A stretch of DNA of 64,000 nt from Streptomyces sp. ISL-87 (GTDB lineage Bacteria; Actinomycetota; Actinomycetes; Streptomycetales; Streptomycetaceae). A program made the translations under genes and the position numbers. This document shows positions 32,700 to 41,709 of this stretch, piece by piece (within the stretch, counting starts at the first letter, position 1; each line of letters opens with the position of its first letter). A model generated the notes under the pieces. That model made no database searches. It saw only the letters and a program-made list of their open reading frames with translations, and was not told where the DNA came from. The stretch lies in NCBI RefSeq assembly GCF_018614095.1, contig NZ_JAGGOY010000061.1, positions 18,506-82,505 of the forward strand, given 5' to 3'.

Positions 32700-34052
32700 T
32701 CAGCGGCGGGTCAGCGTGAGCCGGATGCCCTGCGGGTCCAGCGTCGCGGGCAGCGGCCCCGGCGGGTCGAGCACCGGCCGGCCGCCCGCGACCCGGTGGC
32801 CGCGCAGCACCTCGGCGCAGAGCGCGGCGGTGACCAGCAGCCCCAGTTGGTCACCGGGGCAGCGGCCGGCGCCGTGGCTGAAGGGGGCCATCCGGATGTC
32901 CCGGTCCGCACCGGGGGTCGTCCATCGGCCCGGCACGAAGACGTGCGCGGCGGGCACGTGTTCCGGGTCCCGCTGATGGAACAGGGCGGGCAGCAGTACG
33001 GATGTGCCGGCCGGGTAGCGCACACCGCGCCACTCGGTCTCGGCGCGGGTGACCCGGATCAGGTCGGGCACCACTGGGTACAGGCGCAGGGATTCCCGTA
33101 CGCAGGCCCGCAGCCGGGGCAGCTCCCCCAGTGCGGCGCCACCCGCGCGGGGCCCGGCGGCGCGGGCCTCGGCGGCGGCGGTGTCCTGCTCGGCGGGGTG
33201 GGCGCCGAGGAGCAGCAGGGTGCGCAGCAGCGTCCCGGGGACGGTGTCCATGGCCAGCAGCCAGTGGTACGCCTGACCGGCGGGGTCGGCGTGCCCGCGG
33301 GCCCGCCCGACGAGGGTGTGCGGCTCGGCGCGGGCGGCGTACTCCGCGATCCGCGCGGTGGTCCGGTCGTAGACGGTGCGGGCCGCGCGGCCCCGGGCCT
33401 TGCGCAGTCCCGGCCAGTTGCCCGCGCCCCGCAGCCGGCTGAGCCACCCGGCGAGTTCCTCGTCCCCGGCGGCCGCGTCGCCGAGCACGATCCGCCGGCC
33501 GGTCCGCGCCACCGCGCGCCGGGCGCGGGCGAGTCGGAGGGTGTCGGCCGCCGTCAGATGGCGGGCCTCCTCGGCGATGACGCCGAGGAACGGCCCGCAC
33601 GAGGGGTGTACGGGGGCTCCCGCGGCCAGCACCTGGTCGTTGATCCGCCGCTGCTCCTCGCGCCGTTCGTGGTCGCGCCGGATGAGGCTCTTGTGCGGGT
33701 CGGGCGGGTCGGGCCGGTCGGGCGGGTCCTGCGGGGCCTGCGGGTCCTGCGCGTCCGGGGCGGGGCAGCTCACGGGTTCGGCGTAGAACTGCCGCATGTC
33801 CTGCGGGTCCAGGAGGACGAGAACCGTCCCGGACAGCCCGCGTACGAGGACGGGCGCGCCGCCGTGACGTGCGCGCAGGGCGCGCAGGGTGGCGGCGTAC
33901 GCCCGCATCGCGCGCGGGCGGGCGAATCCGGGCACGGTACGGGCGGCGACGAATCGGGCGGCCTCGGCGCGGCCCGCCCGGGCCGGCGGCACATCGGGGC
34001 TGGCGGCCGGGCGGCTGGTGCCGGAACCGGTCGTTCGTGGCGCCGCCGTCAT
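32700..34052 (-). CDS. Cytochrome P450
   Basis: 450 aa. Seen: heme-Cys motif FSHGAGRCPGDQLG, ExxR as ESLR in CVRESLRLYP, and LLPALFHQRDPEHVP before the PERF-like segment VFVPGRWTTPG. I helix reads LLAMDTVPGTLLRTLLLLGAHP, so the acid-alcohol pair is D-T but the preceding residue is Met rather than Gly. An inserted Pro/Asp-rich stretch (residues 118-140, APDAQDPQAPQDPP and following) lies before the HExxR-like HERREEQRR region. Monooxygenase of unknown substrate needing a ferredoxin partner, which is not nearby. The gene ends over a 10-bp gggtcagggc tandem repeat. Confidence 0.88.
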   Translation of the reverse strand: MTAAPRTTGSGTSRPAASPDVPPARAGRAEAARFVAARTVPGFARPRAMRAYAATLRALRARHGGAPVLVRGLSGTVLVLLDPQDMRQFYAEPVSCPAPDAQDPQAPQDPPDRPDPPDPHKSLIRRDHERREEQRRINDQVLAAGAPVHPSCGPFLGVIAEEARHLTAADTLRLARARRAVARTGRRIVLGDAAAGDEELAGWLSRLRGAGNWPGLRKARGRAARTVYDRTTARIAEYAARAEPHTLVGRARGHADPAGQAYHWLLAMDTVPGTLLRTLLLLGAHPAEQDTAAAEARAAGPRAGGAALGELPRLRACVRESLRLYPVVPDLIRVTRAETEWRGVRYPAGTSVLLPALFHQRDPEHVPAAHVFVPGRWTTPGADRDIRMAPFSHGAGRCPGDQLGLLVTAALCAEVLRGHRVAGGRPVLDPPGPLPATLDPQGIRLTLTRR

Positions 34053-34176
34053 GCCGGGACCGCCGGGACGGCGGCATGGGGCGCGGCATGGGGCGCTGCC
34101 TGGGGGGCGGCCTCGTGGACCGTGCACATCCGTATACCTCCGCACAGCCGGAAATCAACGGTCGGTGACGATTGGC

Positions 34177-34926
34177 TCACCGTACGTCGATCTTGGAGGG
34201 TTCGCGCTCCGAGGGTCCGGCGAAGACGGCCTCACGGAAGGCCGCGCGGAGCGGGGGCCCGGGGCCGGCCGGGAGGAGGTACGCCCATCGGCCGTGCCGG
34301 GGCGAGACCCAGAGGGCGGGGCCCGCCGGGCCGGCCGGGGCGGGGTGGCACCAGACGCCGTGCGGCCCCGGGTGCCAGAGCAGGCCGCGTGCGGGGGTGA
34401 GCTCGCCGGTGCGGATCCGCAGGGACTCGGCCGTCCAGGCTCGGGTGATCGGGTGGTCCGCCGGGGAGAGGAGGTGGCTCAGGAAACGCGCGAGGTCGGC
34501 GCGGGGCGCGTACAGCGTCCCTTCGGCGGTGAACCGGGTACGGGCCATGCCGAGCGGGTGCCAGATCCGGGCGGCGGCGTACTCGGCGAGCGTGCCGCCG
34601 CAGAGGTGTTCGGCGAGCCGGGTGAGGGCGGGCGGCCCGCCTGTGTGGGTGAGCAGGTGGTGGGCGGTGGTACCGGCGGGGAGCCCGGCCCCGGCCGCGC
34701 CGCCGAACGCGGAGAGCGGCGTGTGGAGGGCGAGCTCGCCATCGGCGACGAGGCTCCCGATGACCGGCCAGAGCGCCAGCACGGCCGCGAGCCCGCTGAC
34801 GTCGAGGTCGGCGTCACCGTCGGCCGACCCCGTGCCGACGCCCCCGGGTCCCCCGACCGCCCAGACGGCTCCCGGATCGGCGGACCGCAGCAGCGCGTGC
34901 ACGGCCTGGTCGCTGTGAAGCGTCAT
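34177..34926 (-). CDS. Beta-lactamase-like serine hydrolase homologue, probably inactive
   Basis: 249 aa. The fold of class C beta-lactamase relatives is recognised from DGELALHTPLSAFG, TTAHHLLTHTGGPPALTR and AAARIWHPLGMARTRF. The catalytic S-x-x-K should lie before the first segment, where the sequence reads LDVSGLAAVLALWPVI, with Ser but no Lys. It is short for the family (usually 330+) and starts directly in the domain without a signal peptide. Either a diverged binding protein or a decaying gene. It is 124 bp upstream of the P450 on the same strand. Confidence 0.65.
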   Translation of the reverse strand: MTLHSDQAVHALLRSADPGAVWAVGGPGGVGTGSADGDADLDVSGLAAVLALWPVIGSLVADGELALHTPLSAFGGAAGAGLPAGTTAHHLLTHTGGPPALTRLAEHLCGGTLAEYAAARIWHPLGMARTRFTAEGTLYAPRADLARFLSHLLSPADHPITRAWTAESLRIRTGELTPARGLLWHPGPHGVWCHPAPAGPAGPALWVSPRHGRWAYLLPAGPGPPLRAAFREAVFAGPSEREPSKIDVR

Positions 34927-35107
34927 AGTCGGCCACGCTAACGACGCCCGACAGGCGTCCCGGGCACGTCGCGGCGAAGTCGCCGGCCGGCCACCCGAAT
35001 GCCGGGACCGCCGTCCGTCCGCGTCCGCCCGGCGGAGCGGCCGGAGGGGCGGAGCACCCGGAGGTGCCCCGCCCGTTGGCCCGCCGGCGGCCCGACCGGG
35101 CCCGGCC

Positions 35108-35228
35108 CTAGGAGTCTGATGAAGATCTTGAAAACGCGCCCGGCTTGCACCGGTTCAACCCGATTGGCATTTACCGGCAATATGGGGTGAATCGGTCGGC
35201 CGGAGCAAGATCTTCAAGAGCCTCCTAG
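35108..35228. mobile_element. MITE-like 121-bp element with 23-bp terminal inverted repeats
   Basis: Ends match as inverted repeats: CTAGGAG...TGAAGATCTTG on the left (35108-35130) against CAAGATCTTCA...CTCCTAG on the right (35206-35228), 20 of 23 pairs. The 75-bp core is more AT-rich than its neighbours. There is no transposase. The right end contains the stop codon (TAG, 35225-35227) of the subtilase gene. A duplicated target could be CTAG, included in both ends. It could also serve as a transcription terminator for the leftward gene. Confidence 0.6.
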
Positions 35229-38200
35229 CTCCTGTCGGGGCGGTCGGTCACCCGCAGGGTGTTCAGCAGGGGCTTGCCGAAGCCGCTGTGTGTGACGAAG
35301 CGGATGTTGAGCACCCCGTCCGTGACCGTGACCGTGTAGGTCCGGGTCAGGGCCGTGTACGTGCCCGCCTCAAGGGAGATGTCCAGGGACGGGAGCACCT
35401 GCGTGCCCTCGGCGAGGACGTCGAAGACGCGCTTGTCCGGCTTGGTGTCGGAGAGCTCCGCGAAGCCCAGCTCCACCGTGTACGTACCGTTCGGGACGTT
35501 GTCGAAGCGGTACTCGTACATGCCCTCACGGGCGTTGCGGAACAGCCGCTGCTCGTCCGTGCCGGCCACCGTGCGGCCGGTGGACCGCACCGAGCTGTTC
35601 CCCTGGTAACCGTACGAGCCGGCGGTGTACTTCCGGTCCGGGGACCAGGTGTCCCCCGCCAGGTCCGTGCCCGCGTAGTCGGAGCCCGCGTCCAGGGCGA
35701 CCTGGTAGCGCGGAACGACGATCTTGACCGGCAACGTGAGCACCGGGGCCCGGCCGCTGACTGACTGGATTTTCAGGTCGGCCGTGAGCACTGACCCCGC
35801 AGTCAGGCCCGCCGTGTCCACCGCCAGGGTCAGCGGGGCCTTGCCGCCCGTCGGGAGGTCGCCCGACCCCGGCGTGGCCGTCAGCCAGGCCGCGTCCTCG
35901 GCCACCGTGAACGCCGTACCGAGACCGGTGTTGGTGAGCTCGACGGTCCGCGTGCGCTTCTGCTCCGCCGGAAGGACGATCTCCACCGACGCCTTGGAGG
36001 CGGTGACCCTGCCCGTGCGCAGGGACTGCGTCACCGTCGTGACGTCGGCCGGCTTGACGTCCACCGTCGCCTGCGCGGACTCGTACGACGGCGCCGCGAG
36101 GGAGACCGCCCGGGAGCCGGACGGGCTCTGGACGACGTACCCGCCGTCCGCCGCCGTGACGGCCGAGACGGCGGCGTCGCCGGAACCGACCGTGACCGTG
36201 GCGCCCGCGACGCCGTTCCCGTCGTTGGCGTCGAGCACCCGGCCCGCGACCACACCGCTCTTGGTGGTCCGGAACGAGACGGACAGGCCGTCCGTGATGA
36301 CGGGGGTGTTGAAGGAGTACTTGAAGGCGTCGGTTCCGTTCGCGTTCTCCACGCCGACCGTGGCCGTGGAGCCGCCCTTGATACCGGTGCCGCCCGTCCC
36401 CTTGTAGTGGTACGCCACGGTGCCGTCCTCGCCGATCGCCGCCGAGAACGAGAACTTGTCGGCCTGCGCCGACCAGTGGGACACCTCGCGCCATTCGATC
36501 ACGTACTGCCGGTGCGGCGCCGTGCCGGTGATCGCCGTGAAGACGCCCGAGCCGCTGCCTGCCGGGCCGACCACCAGGTCGTCCCAGAACGGGTAGAGGG
36601 CACCGTTGGGCGTGGCCGTGCTCGGGAGGTCCCCGTTGATGTCGCCGGTGTTGTTGCCGCCGAAGCTGACCGTGCCGTTGGTCCCGATCCACGCCTGGCC
36701 GTACGTCTTTCCGTACAGCGGCAGCGGGAAGGGGAGTTCGACGCGCTCGGTGGTGTTGTCGCCGGTCAGTGCGAGCTGCCGGTCGCCGGCCGCGTACGGG
36801 CGGCCGCTCGCGGTGGCGCAGGCGTAGCCGTATCCGTCGGTGCGCTCGGGCAGGTTCACCGCGACCGTGGTGTCCCCGGCGACGGTGACCTTCGCCGTGC
36901 CACTAGTGACACAGCGCGAGGAGTGGGTGGCGTTCACGTCGTACGAGCCGTGCGGCAGGGTGACCTCGAAGCGGCCCTGCGCGTCGGTGGTCGCCGTCAC
37001 CGGGGTGTCCGCGATGGTCACGGACGCTCCGGCGGAGGGGCCGGCGGCCGAGGAGACCGTGCCGGTGAGCTTGCCGGAGGCGGCCTGGGCGAGGGTGAAG
37101 TCACCGGTGGCGGTGGAGTTCTCGGTGACGGACGCCGTCGCGGTCTGCTGTCCGTAGCCGAACTTCGACGCGGTCAGCGTGTACTCGCCGACCGACAGGG
37201 AACGGAAGCTGTACGTCCCGTCAGCCGCCGTTGTCGTCGTACGGTCGATCGGGCCGTCGGCGGTGATCTTCGCGCCCGCGACCGGCTGGCCGCCGGAGCG
37301 GACGGTGCCGCCCAGGGCCCCGGTCGCGCCGCGCGGGGCGGCGGTGACTGCGGCGAGCGCGTCGAGCTTGCCCTCGCCGAAGACGTTGTTGTCGGCGGTG
37401 CTCCCGCCGCACTGGTCGCTGCCGGTGTCCTGCGCGGTGCCGTCCAGCAGGGATTCGGTCTGCGCGATGTCGCCTTCGAGGGAAGGCGCGGCGGACCAGA
37501 GCAGCGCCACGGTGGCCGCGGTGTGCGGGGAGGCCATAGAGGTGCCGGAGAAGGCCTCGTACCCGCCGCCCGGGACTGAGGAGCGGACGTTCACGCCCGG
37601 GGCCGCGATGTCCGGCTTGACGATGCCGCCGGGGCCGGCGCCGCGGGAGGAGAACGGTGCGATGGCGCCGTTGATGTCGAAGGCGCCGGAGCTGTAGGAG
37701 CTCGCGTAGTCGCCGGGCGATCCGCTGGTGGCGCAGCTCGGGCCGGAGTTCCCGTTGGAGAAGGCCGGGAAGATGCCGGCGGCGCGCCAGGCATCGACGA
37801 TCTGCTGGTACCAGTCGTCGTGCGCCGCGCTGCCCCACGAGTTGTTCACGATGTGCGGGGCGAGGTCGGGGCGCGGGTTCTGGCCGTTCAGGTCGGTCGG
37901 GGCGACGATCCACTGGCCCGAGGCGAGCAGCGAGGCCTCGGAGCAGGAGCCGGTCTCGCAGCCCTTGGCGGCGATCCACTTCGCACCCGGGGCGACACCG
38001 GTCTTGTTGGCGCCGCCGTCGTCACCGACCATCGTGCCCATCGTGTGGGTGCCGTGGTCGTTGTTGTCGCACGGCGCGGCCGTGGGGCAGACGCCGCCGG
38101 GGTCGAACCAGTTGTAGTTGTGGTCGTACGAGCCGTCGGCGTTCTTCCCGCGGTACTGGTTGTTCACGGCCGGATGCGTGTAGTCGACTCCGCTGTCGAT

Positions 38201-38785
38201 GTTGGCGACGACGATGCCCTCGCCGCGCACACCGAGCTGGTCCCACACCTGGGGGGCCTTGATCCGGTCGATGTTCCATTCGACGGCGTCGGCCGCGGCC
38301 TGCTCCCGCTTGCCCTCGGCGGGCCTGGGGAGGGTGACCTTGTCGTCGGCGTCGATCCGGGAGACCTCGGGGCGCTGCGCGAGCGTCCCGGCGAGCTTCT
38401 CGCTGCCGACGACGCGGATCGCGTTGACGATCCAGTACGAGGTGTACTCGGCCTTGGCGCCGTCCAGGGCCTTGACGACCTCGGCCTGACTGCGCGCGGC
38501 ATGGTCCCTCTTGGCCCGCAGGACCCCTTCCGCTTTGGCGGCGCGGGTCCGCTGGCCGCGGGCGGCGGTGAGGTCGGCGGCACTGTCGAGGTAGACCCAG
38601 AAGACGGCCTTGGCGGAGTCGTCGAGCTGGGCGCGGAGCTTGGGTTCGATCTTGCGCTCGGCCGCACCGGGGGTGGGGCCGGGCTCCGGCGCGGCCGCGG
38701 CGACGCCCGCGCCGACGGGTAGGAGCAGGATCGAGGCAAGGGCGGCGAGTGCCGCGCGTAAAGGTCGTTTGTCGCGTTGGGCCAC
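35225..38785 (-). CDS. Secreted subtilase (S8) with regulatory-like and malectin-like domains
   Basis: 1186 aa. Signal peptide with RAALAALASILLLPVGAG, then a propeptide (residues 45-150, peptidase inhibitor I9-like), and catalytic Asp in NIDSGVDYTHPA, His in NNDHGTHTMGTM, Ser in FSGTSMASPHTAATVALL. Then two or three carboxypeptidase-regulatory-like domains (e.g. GTVRSGGQPVAGAKITADGP; GRVLDANDGNGVAGATVTVG), a beta-rich IPT/NHL-like mid-region, and a C-terminal malectin-like sugar-binding domain (DAGSDYAGTDLAGDTWSPD; VFDVLAEGTQVLPSLDI). GTG start after GAGGAGAC. Codon 9 (38759-38761), in the signal, is TTA. The stop codon lies inside the MITE-like element, so the last residues could derive from it. 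Confidence 0.92.
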   Translation of the reverse strand: MAQRDKRPLRAALAALASILLLPVGAGVAAAAPEPGPTPGAAERKIEPKLRAQLDDSAKAVFWVYLDSAADLTAARGQRTRAAKAEGVLRAKRDHAARSQAEVVKALDGAKAEYTSYWIVNAIRVVGSEKLAGTLAQRPEVSRIDADDKVTLPRPAEGKREQAAADAVEWNIDRIKAPQVWDQLGVRGEGIVVANIDSGVDYTHPAVNNQYRGKNADGSYDHNYNWFDPGGVCPTAAPCDNNDHGTHTMGTMVGDDGGANKTGVAPGAKWIAAKGCETGSCSEASLLASGQWIVAPTDLNGQNPRPDLAPHIVNNSWGSAAHDDWYQQIVDAWRAAGIFPAFSNGNSGPSCATSGSPGDYASSYSSGAFDINGAIAPFSSRGAGPGGIVKPDIAAPGVNVRSSVPGGGYEAFSGTSMASPHTAATVALLWSAAPSLEGDIAQTESLLDGTAQDTGSDQCGGSTADNNVFGEGKLDALAAVTAAPRGATGALGGTVRSGGQPVAGAKITADGPIDRTTTTAADGTYSFRSLSVGEYTLTASKFGYGQQTATASVTENSTATGDFTLAQAASGKLTGTVSSAAGPSAGASVTIADTPVTATTDAQGRFEVTLPHGSYDVNATHSSRCVTSGTAKVTVAGDTTVAVNLPERTDGYGYACATASGRPYAAGDRQLALTGDNTTERVELPFPLPLYGKTYGQAWIGTNGTVSFGGNNTGDINGDLPSTATPNGALYPFWDDLVVGPAGSGSGVFTAITGTAPHRQYVIEWREVSHWSAQADKFSFSAAIGEDGTVAYHYKGTGGTGIKGGSTATVGVENANGTDAFKYSFNTPVITDGLSVSFRTTKSGVVAGRVLDANDGNGVAGATVTVGSGDAAVSAVTAADGGYVVQSPSGSRAVSLAAPSYESAQATVDVKPADVTTVTQSLRTGRVTASKASVEIVLPAEQKRTRTVELTNTGLGTAFTVAEDAAWLTATPGSGDLPTGGKAPLTLAVDTAGLTAGSVLTADLKIQSVSGRAPVLTLPVKIVVPRYQVALDAGSDYAGTDLAGDTWSPDRKYTAGSYGYQGNSSVRSTGRTVAGTDEQRLFRNAREGMYEYRFDNVPNGTYTVELGFAELSDTKPDKRVFDVLAEGTQVLPSLDISLEAGTYTALTRTYTVTVTDGVLNIRFVTHSGFGKPLLNTLRVTDRPDRS

Positions 38786-39017
38786 GTGTTGTCTCCTCGG
38801 ACGCCGTGTGCAGGTTGTGCGGAAAAGGCGTGCGTGATGTGCGCGGGTCATGGTGAATGAGTCGTCATGGCCATTACAAGAGGGCCAAATGAGCCGCGCC
38901 GGACCCGTGCCGGACCCGCACCGGACCCGCACCGGACCCGCACACGGACTGCGCCGCGCGCCGTCGCGCCGGGCCCTCCGGGTGGCCCTTCCGGGCCGGG
39001 CGGGCCAGCCTGGAGAC

Positions 39018-40664
39018 ATGACTGCGCACGGCGAGCCCCCGAGTGAGCCGCCGTCGCTCGGAGAGCCGGCGGGCGAGCCGGCCGCGCCCGGTGTTGAGCC
39101 TGGTGTCGCGCCCGGCGTTCCGGCCCGTGAGCCGCTCGGTGAACCGGCGGGTGAGCCGCTCGGCGTTCCGGCCGGGGAGCCACCGGGTGAGCCGCCCGCC
39201 CCCGATGTGCGGCTCGCGTCCGCCCGGGGACGGTGGATCGTGCTGGCCACCGTGCTCGGGTCGAGCATGGCGTTGCTGGACTCGACGGTCGTCAACGTCG
39301 CGCTCCCCCGCATCGGGCTGGATCTCGGCGCCGACCTGGCGGTGCTCCAGTGGACGGTCAACGCCTATCTGCTGACCCTGGCCGGGCTGATCCTGGTCGG
39401 CGGGGCGCTCGGGGACCGGTTCGGTCGGCGCCGCGTCTTCGTCCTCGGCGCGGTGTGGTTCGCCGTCGGCTCCCTGCTGTGCGGAATCGCGCCGAATTCC
39501 GGCGTACTGGTGGCCGCCCGCGCCCTGCAGGGCGTCGGCGGCGCCCTGCTGACACCAGGTTCGCTCGCCCTGATCCAGGGCTCCATCCACCCGGACGACC
39601 GGGCCCGGGCGGTGGGCCTTTGGTCCGGGTTCGGCGGCATGGGCGCGGCGGTGGGACCGTTCCTCGGCGGCTGGCTGGTGGACGGGCCCGGCTGGCGCTG
39701 GGTGTTCCTGCTGAACGTGCCGGTGGCCGCGCTGTGTGTGCCGGTGGCGCTGAGACACGTACCGGAATCGAAGGATCCACAGGCGCACGAGCGGTTCGAC
39801 GTGGCCGGTGCCGTACTGGGCGCGGCGGCCCTGGCGCTGCTCACCTATGCGCTGATCGAGGCCCAGTCCGGATCCCCGGTGGTGATCGCCGCCGCGGTGT
39901 GCGGGCTGCTGCTGGCCGCCGTGTTCGTGTACGTCGAGCGGCGGCGGGCCGATCCGATGGTGCCCCCGGAGATCTTCGCCTCCCGGCAGTTCACCGCCGT
40001 CAACCTGGTCACGCTGTGCGTTTACGCGGCCTTCGCCGGGTTCTTCTTCCTCGTGGTGCTCCAGCTCCAGGTGGTCGCCGGGTACTCGGCACTGGCCGCC
40101 GGGGCCGCGCTGCTGCCCACGACCGCGCTGATGCTGCTGCTGTCGTCCCGGTCGGGGGCACTCGGGGAGCGGATCGGGCCGCGGCTCCCGCTGACGGTGG
40201 GGCCCCTGCTGTGCGCGGCCGGGACTCTGCTGATGCTGCGGGTGGGGCCGGATGCCTCGTACGCAGAGGACGTGCTGCCCGCGATGGTGGTGATGGGGAT
40301 GGGGATGGTGACCCTCGTGGCCCCGCTCACGGCGACGGTGCTGTCCTCGGTGGACCCCGGCCGGGCCGGCCTGGCCAGCGGTATCAACAACGCCGCCGCG
40401 CGGGCCGCCGGGCTGCTGGCGGTGGCGGCGCTGCCGCTGCTGGCCGGGATGGGACCGGAGGCGTACCGCTCGCCGTCCCAGTTCGACGCGGCCTTCGAGC
40501 GGGCCATGCCCTGGTGCGCGGGGGTCCTGCTGGTAGGCGCAGCCGTGGCCTGGGGGACCGTACGCAAGCCCGTGCCCGACGCGTGCCACCCGCAGTGCCG
40601 CACGCACTGCTCGGTGGCGGCCCCGCCACTCGAGCCCCCGCGGGCCGACGGGAGGCTCGAATGA
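39018..40664 (+). CDS. MFS drug-exporter (DHA2-type, 14-TM)
   Basis: 548 aa. Hydrophobic segments begin at WIVLATVLGSSMALLDSTVV, with the DHA2 motif A GGALGDRFGRRRVFVLG and the motif C region LQGVGGALLTPGSLALI. Proton-driven export of drugs or metabolites in the plasma membrane. N-terminal 60 residues are a tandem G/E-P repeat (GEPAGEPxxP), cytoplasmic and probably disordered. The C-terminal tail contains CHPQCRTHC, a possible metal-binding cluster. ATG follows GGAGAC. It is divergent from the subtilase. Confidence 0.88.
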   Translation: MTAHGEPPSEPPSLGEPAGEPAAPGVEPGVAPGVPAREPLGEPAGEPLGVPAGEPPGEPPAPDVRLASARGRWIVLATVLGSSMALLDSTVVNVALPRIGLDLGADLAVLQWTVNAYLLTLAGLILVGGALGDRFGRRRVFVLGAVWFAVGSLLCGIAPNSGVLVAARALQGVGGALLTPGSLALIQGSIHPDDRARAVGLWSGFGGMGAAVGPFLGGWLVDGPGWRWVFLLNVPVAALCVPVALRHVPESKDPQAHERFDVAGAVLGAAALALLTYALIEAQSGSPVVIAAAVCGLLLAAVFVYVERRRADPMVPPEIFASRQFTAVNLVTLCVYAAFAGFFFLVVLQLQVVAGYSALAAGAALLPTTALMLLLSSRSGALGERIGPRLPLTVGPLLCAAGTLLMLRVGPDASYAEDVLPAMVVMGMGMVTLVAPLTATVLSSVDPGRAGLASGINNAAARAAGLLAVAALPLLAGMGPEAYRSPSQFDAAFERAMPWCAGVLLVGAAVAWGTVRKPVPDACHPQCRTHCSVAAPPLEPPRADGRLE

Positions 40665-40822
40665 ACCGAAGCCGCAGAACCCCGCTGCGCTCGGCGGGCG
40701 CGGGAGCCGCGGGACCGGCCCTCGGTGGCCTCGCCGCACAGCCCCAGCTCGACGTGGACCGGCTCGTGGGCGGCGGCGGGGGAATCCACTGCTCGACGAT
40801 GCGGCAGCCGGCCGCCGCGTAG
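40661..40822 (+). CDS. Small ORF overlapping MFS stop (53 aa)
   Basis: ATG overlaps the MFS stop (ATGA). Reads MNRSRRTPLRSAGAGAAGPA and ends IHCSTMRQPAAA. Ala/Gly-rich, no recognised domain; might be a remnant of an exported gene. Kept only because of the coupled start. Confidence 0.3.
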   Translation: MNRSRRTPLRSAGAGAAGPALGGLAAQPQLDVDRLVGGGGGIHCSTMRQPAAA

Positions 40823-40834
40823 CGACGTGGGCCC

Positions 40835-41551
40835 ATGTGCTGGAGCGCGACGGCCGATCTGACGGCGGGTACGGTCATCACCGCCGTCGGGGTGGTGTGC
40901 GTACTGCGCGTGCGCCGGGCCCGCGACCTGCCCGTCGCCGCGCTGCCCCTGCTGCTGGGGGCGCACCAGCTGGTGGAAGCCGCCGTCTGGAGGTCGGGCG
41001 GCGGCTGCGGCCCGGCCACCACGGCCTGGGCGGTGATCGCCCTGCCGGTGCTGCCGGTGTGGGTGCCGCTCGGGGTGCTGCTCGCGGCCGCGCCGGACGC
41101 CCGGCGGCGACTGTGGGGGCCGGTGGCCGTGGGGCTCGCCGCGGCCGCGGTGCTCGCGTACTGCCTGGCCATCCGGCCGGCAACCGCCGAGCTCCGGGGC
41201 CGCACCATCGGCTACGTCGTCGATGTCCCGTACGTTCCGCTGGTCCTGGCGGGCTATCTGTTCGCCACGCTCGGGGCGCTGCTGCTCGCCGGGGGCCGCC
41301 GGCTGCGGCTGCTGGGGGCCGTACTGGCCGCCGGGGCGCTGCTCTGCGCGGCGCTGTGGCGGCTGGAATTCGCCTCGACCTGGTGCGCCTTCGCCGCGGT
41401 GGCGTCGGTGCTGGTGCTCGGCTGGGTCCGGCGCGGGACGGATCCGGCTGCTGCCGCTGCCGTCACTGGTTCTTGGCGCCCAGCACGAAGAGCAGGTAGA
41501 CGAAGAACGCGAAGAGGTGGCCGACGAACAGGTAGGCGATCAGCCGGATGA
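40835..41551 (+). CDS. DUF6629-family membrane protein
   Basis: 238 aa, starting MCWSATADLTAGTVITAVGV, the hallmark opening of this Streptomyces family (CWSATADL). Six or seven hydrophobic segments follow (LPLLLGAHQLVEAAVWRSGG; VVDVPYVPLVLAGYLFATLG). The basic Arg-rich tail past residue 215 overlaps the convergent DUF6126 gene and may not be part of the conserved protein. Function unknown. Confidence 0.78.
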   Translation: MCWSATADLTAGTVITAVGVVCVLRVRRARDLPVAALPLLLGAHQLVEAAVWRSGGGCGPATTAWAVIALPVLPVWVPLGVLLAAAPDARRRLWGPVAVGLAAAAVLAYCLAIRPATAELRGRTIGYVVDVPYVPLVLAGYLFATLGALLLAGGRRLRLLGAVLAAGALLCAALWRLEFASTWCAFAAVASVLVLGWVRRGTDPAAAAAVTGSWRPARRAGRRRTRRGGRRTGRRSAG

Positions 41552-41630
41552 CCAGCCCACGCGGGAACTTGGACTCGATGCGCTTGCGTAGGGTCGGCAC
41601 GTTCTTCGCTGGATCGGCCTCTGCGGACAC
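41463..41630 (-). CDS. DUF6126-family small membrane protein (55 aa)
   Basis: Starts GTG with GGAG upstream and reads MSAEADPAKNVPTLRKRIES then LVIRLIAYLFVGHLFAFFVY and ends LLFVLGAKNQ: a short basic tail followed by one membrane helix, like the DUF6126 family. Overlaps the tail of the DUF6629 gene by 89 bp on the other strand. Strong protein-like pattern over its whole length. Role unknown. Confidence 0.75.
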   Translation of the reverse strand: MSAEADPAKNVPTLRKRIESKFPRGLVIRLIAYLFVGHLFAFFVYLLFVLGAKNQ

Positions 41631-41648
41631 GGCCTCCGCGGATCAGAT

Positions 41649-41688
41649 GGTTGCCTGGCTGGCAATCCGGCTTGCCAGCCAGGCAACC
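41649..41688 (-). terminator. Hairpin terminator, 17-bp perfect stem
   Basis: GGTTGCCTGGCTGGCAA (41649-41665) pairs with TTGCCAGCCAGGCAACC (41672-41688) around 6 nt, immediately downstream of the leftward DNA ligase gene. Confidence 0.8.
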
Positions 41689-41709
41689 CCGCTGGATCCG
41701 CTGGATCCG

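Noticed and set aside
35108-35228. Insertion sequence with transposase
   Set aside because: Only 121 bp, no coding capacity; recorded as MITE-like instead.
38850-39017. Longer N terminus for the MFS gene (start at 38850)
   Set aside because: Upstream residues are basic and repeat-like; the ATG at 39018 has GGAGAC upstream and the protein fits without them.
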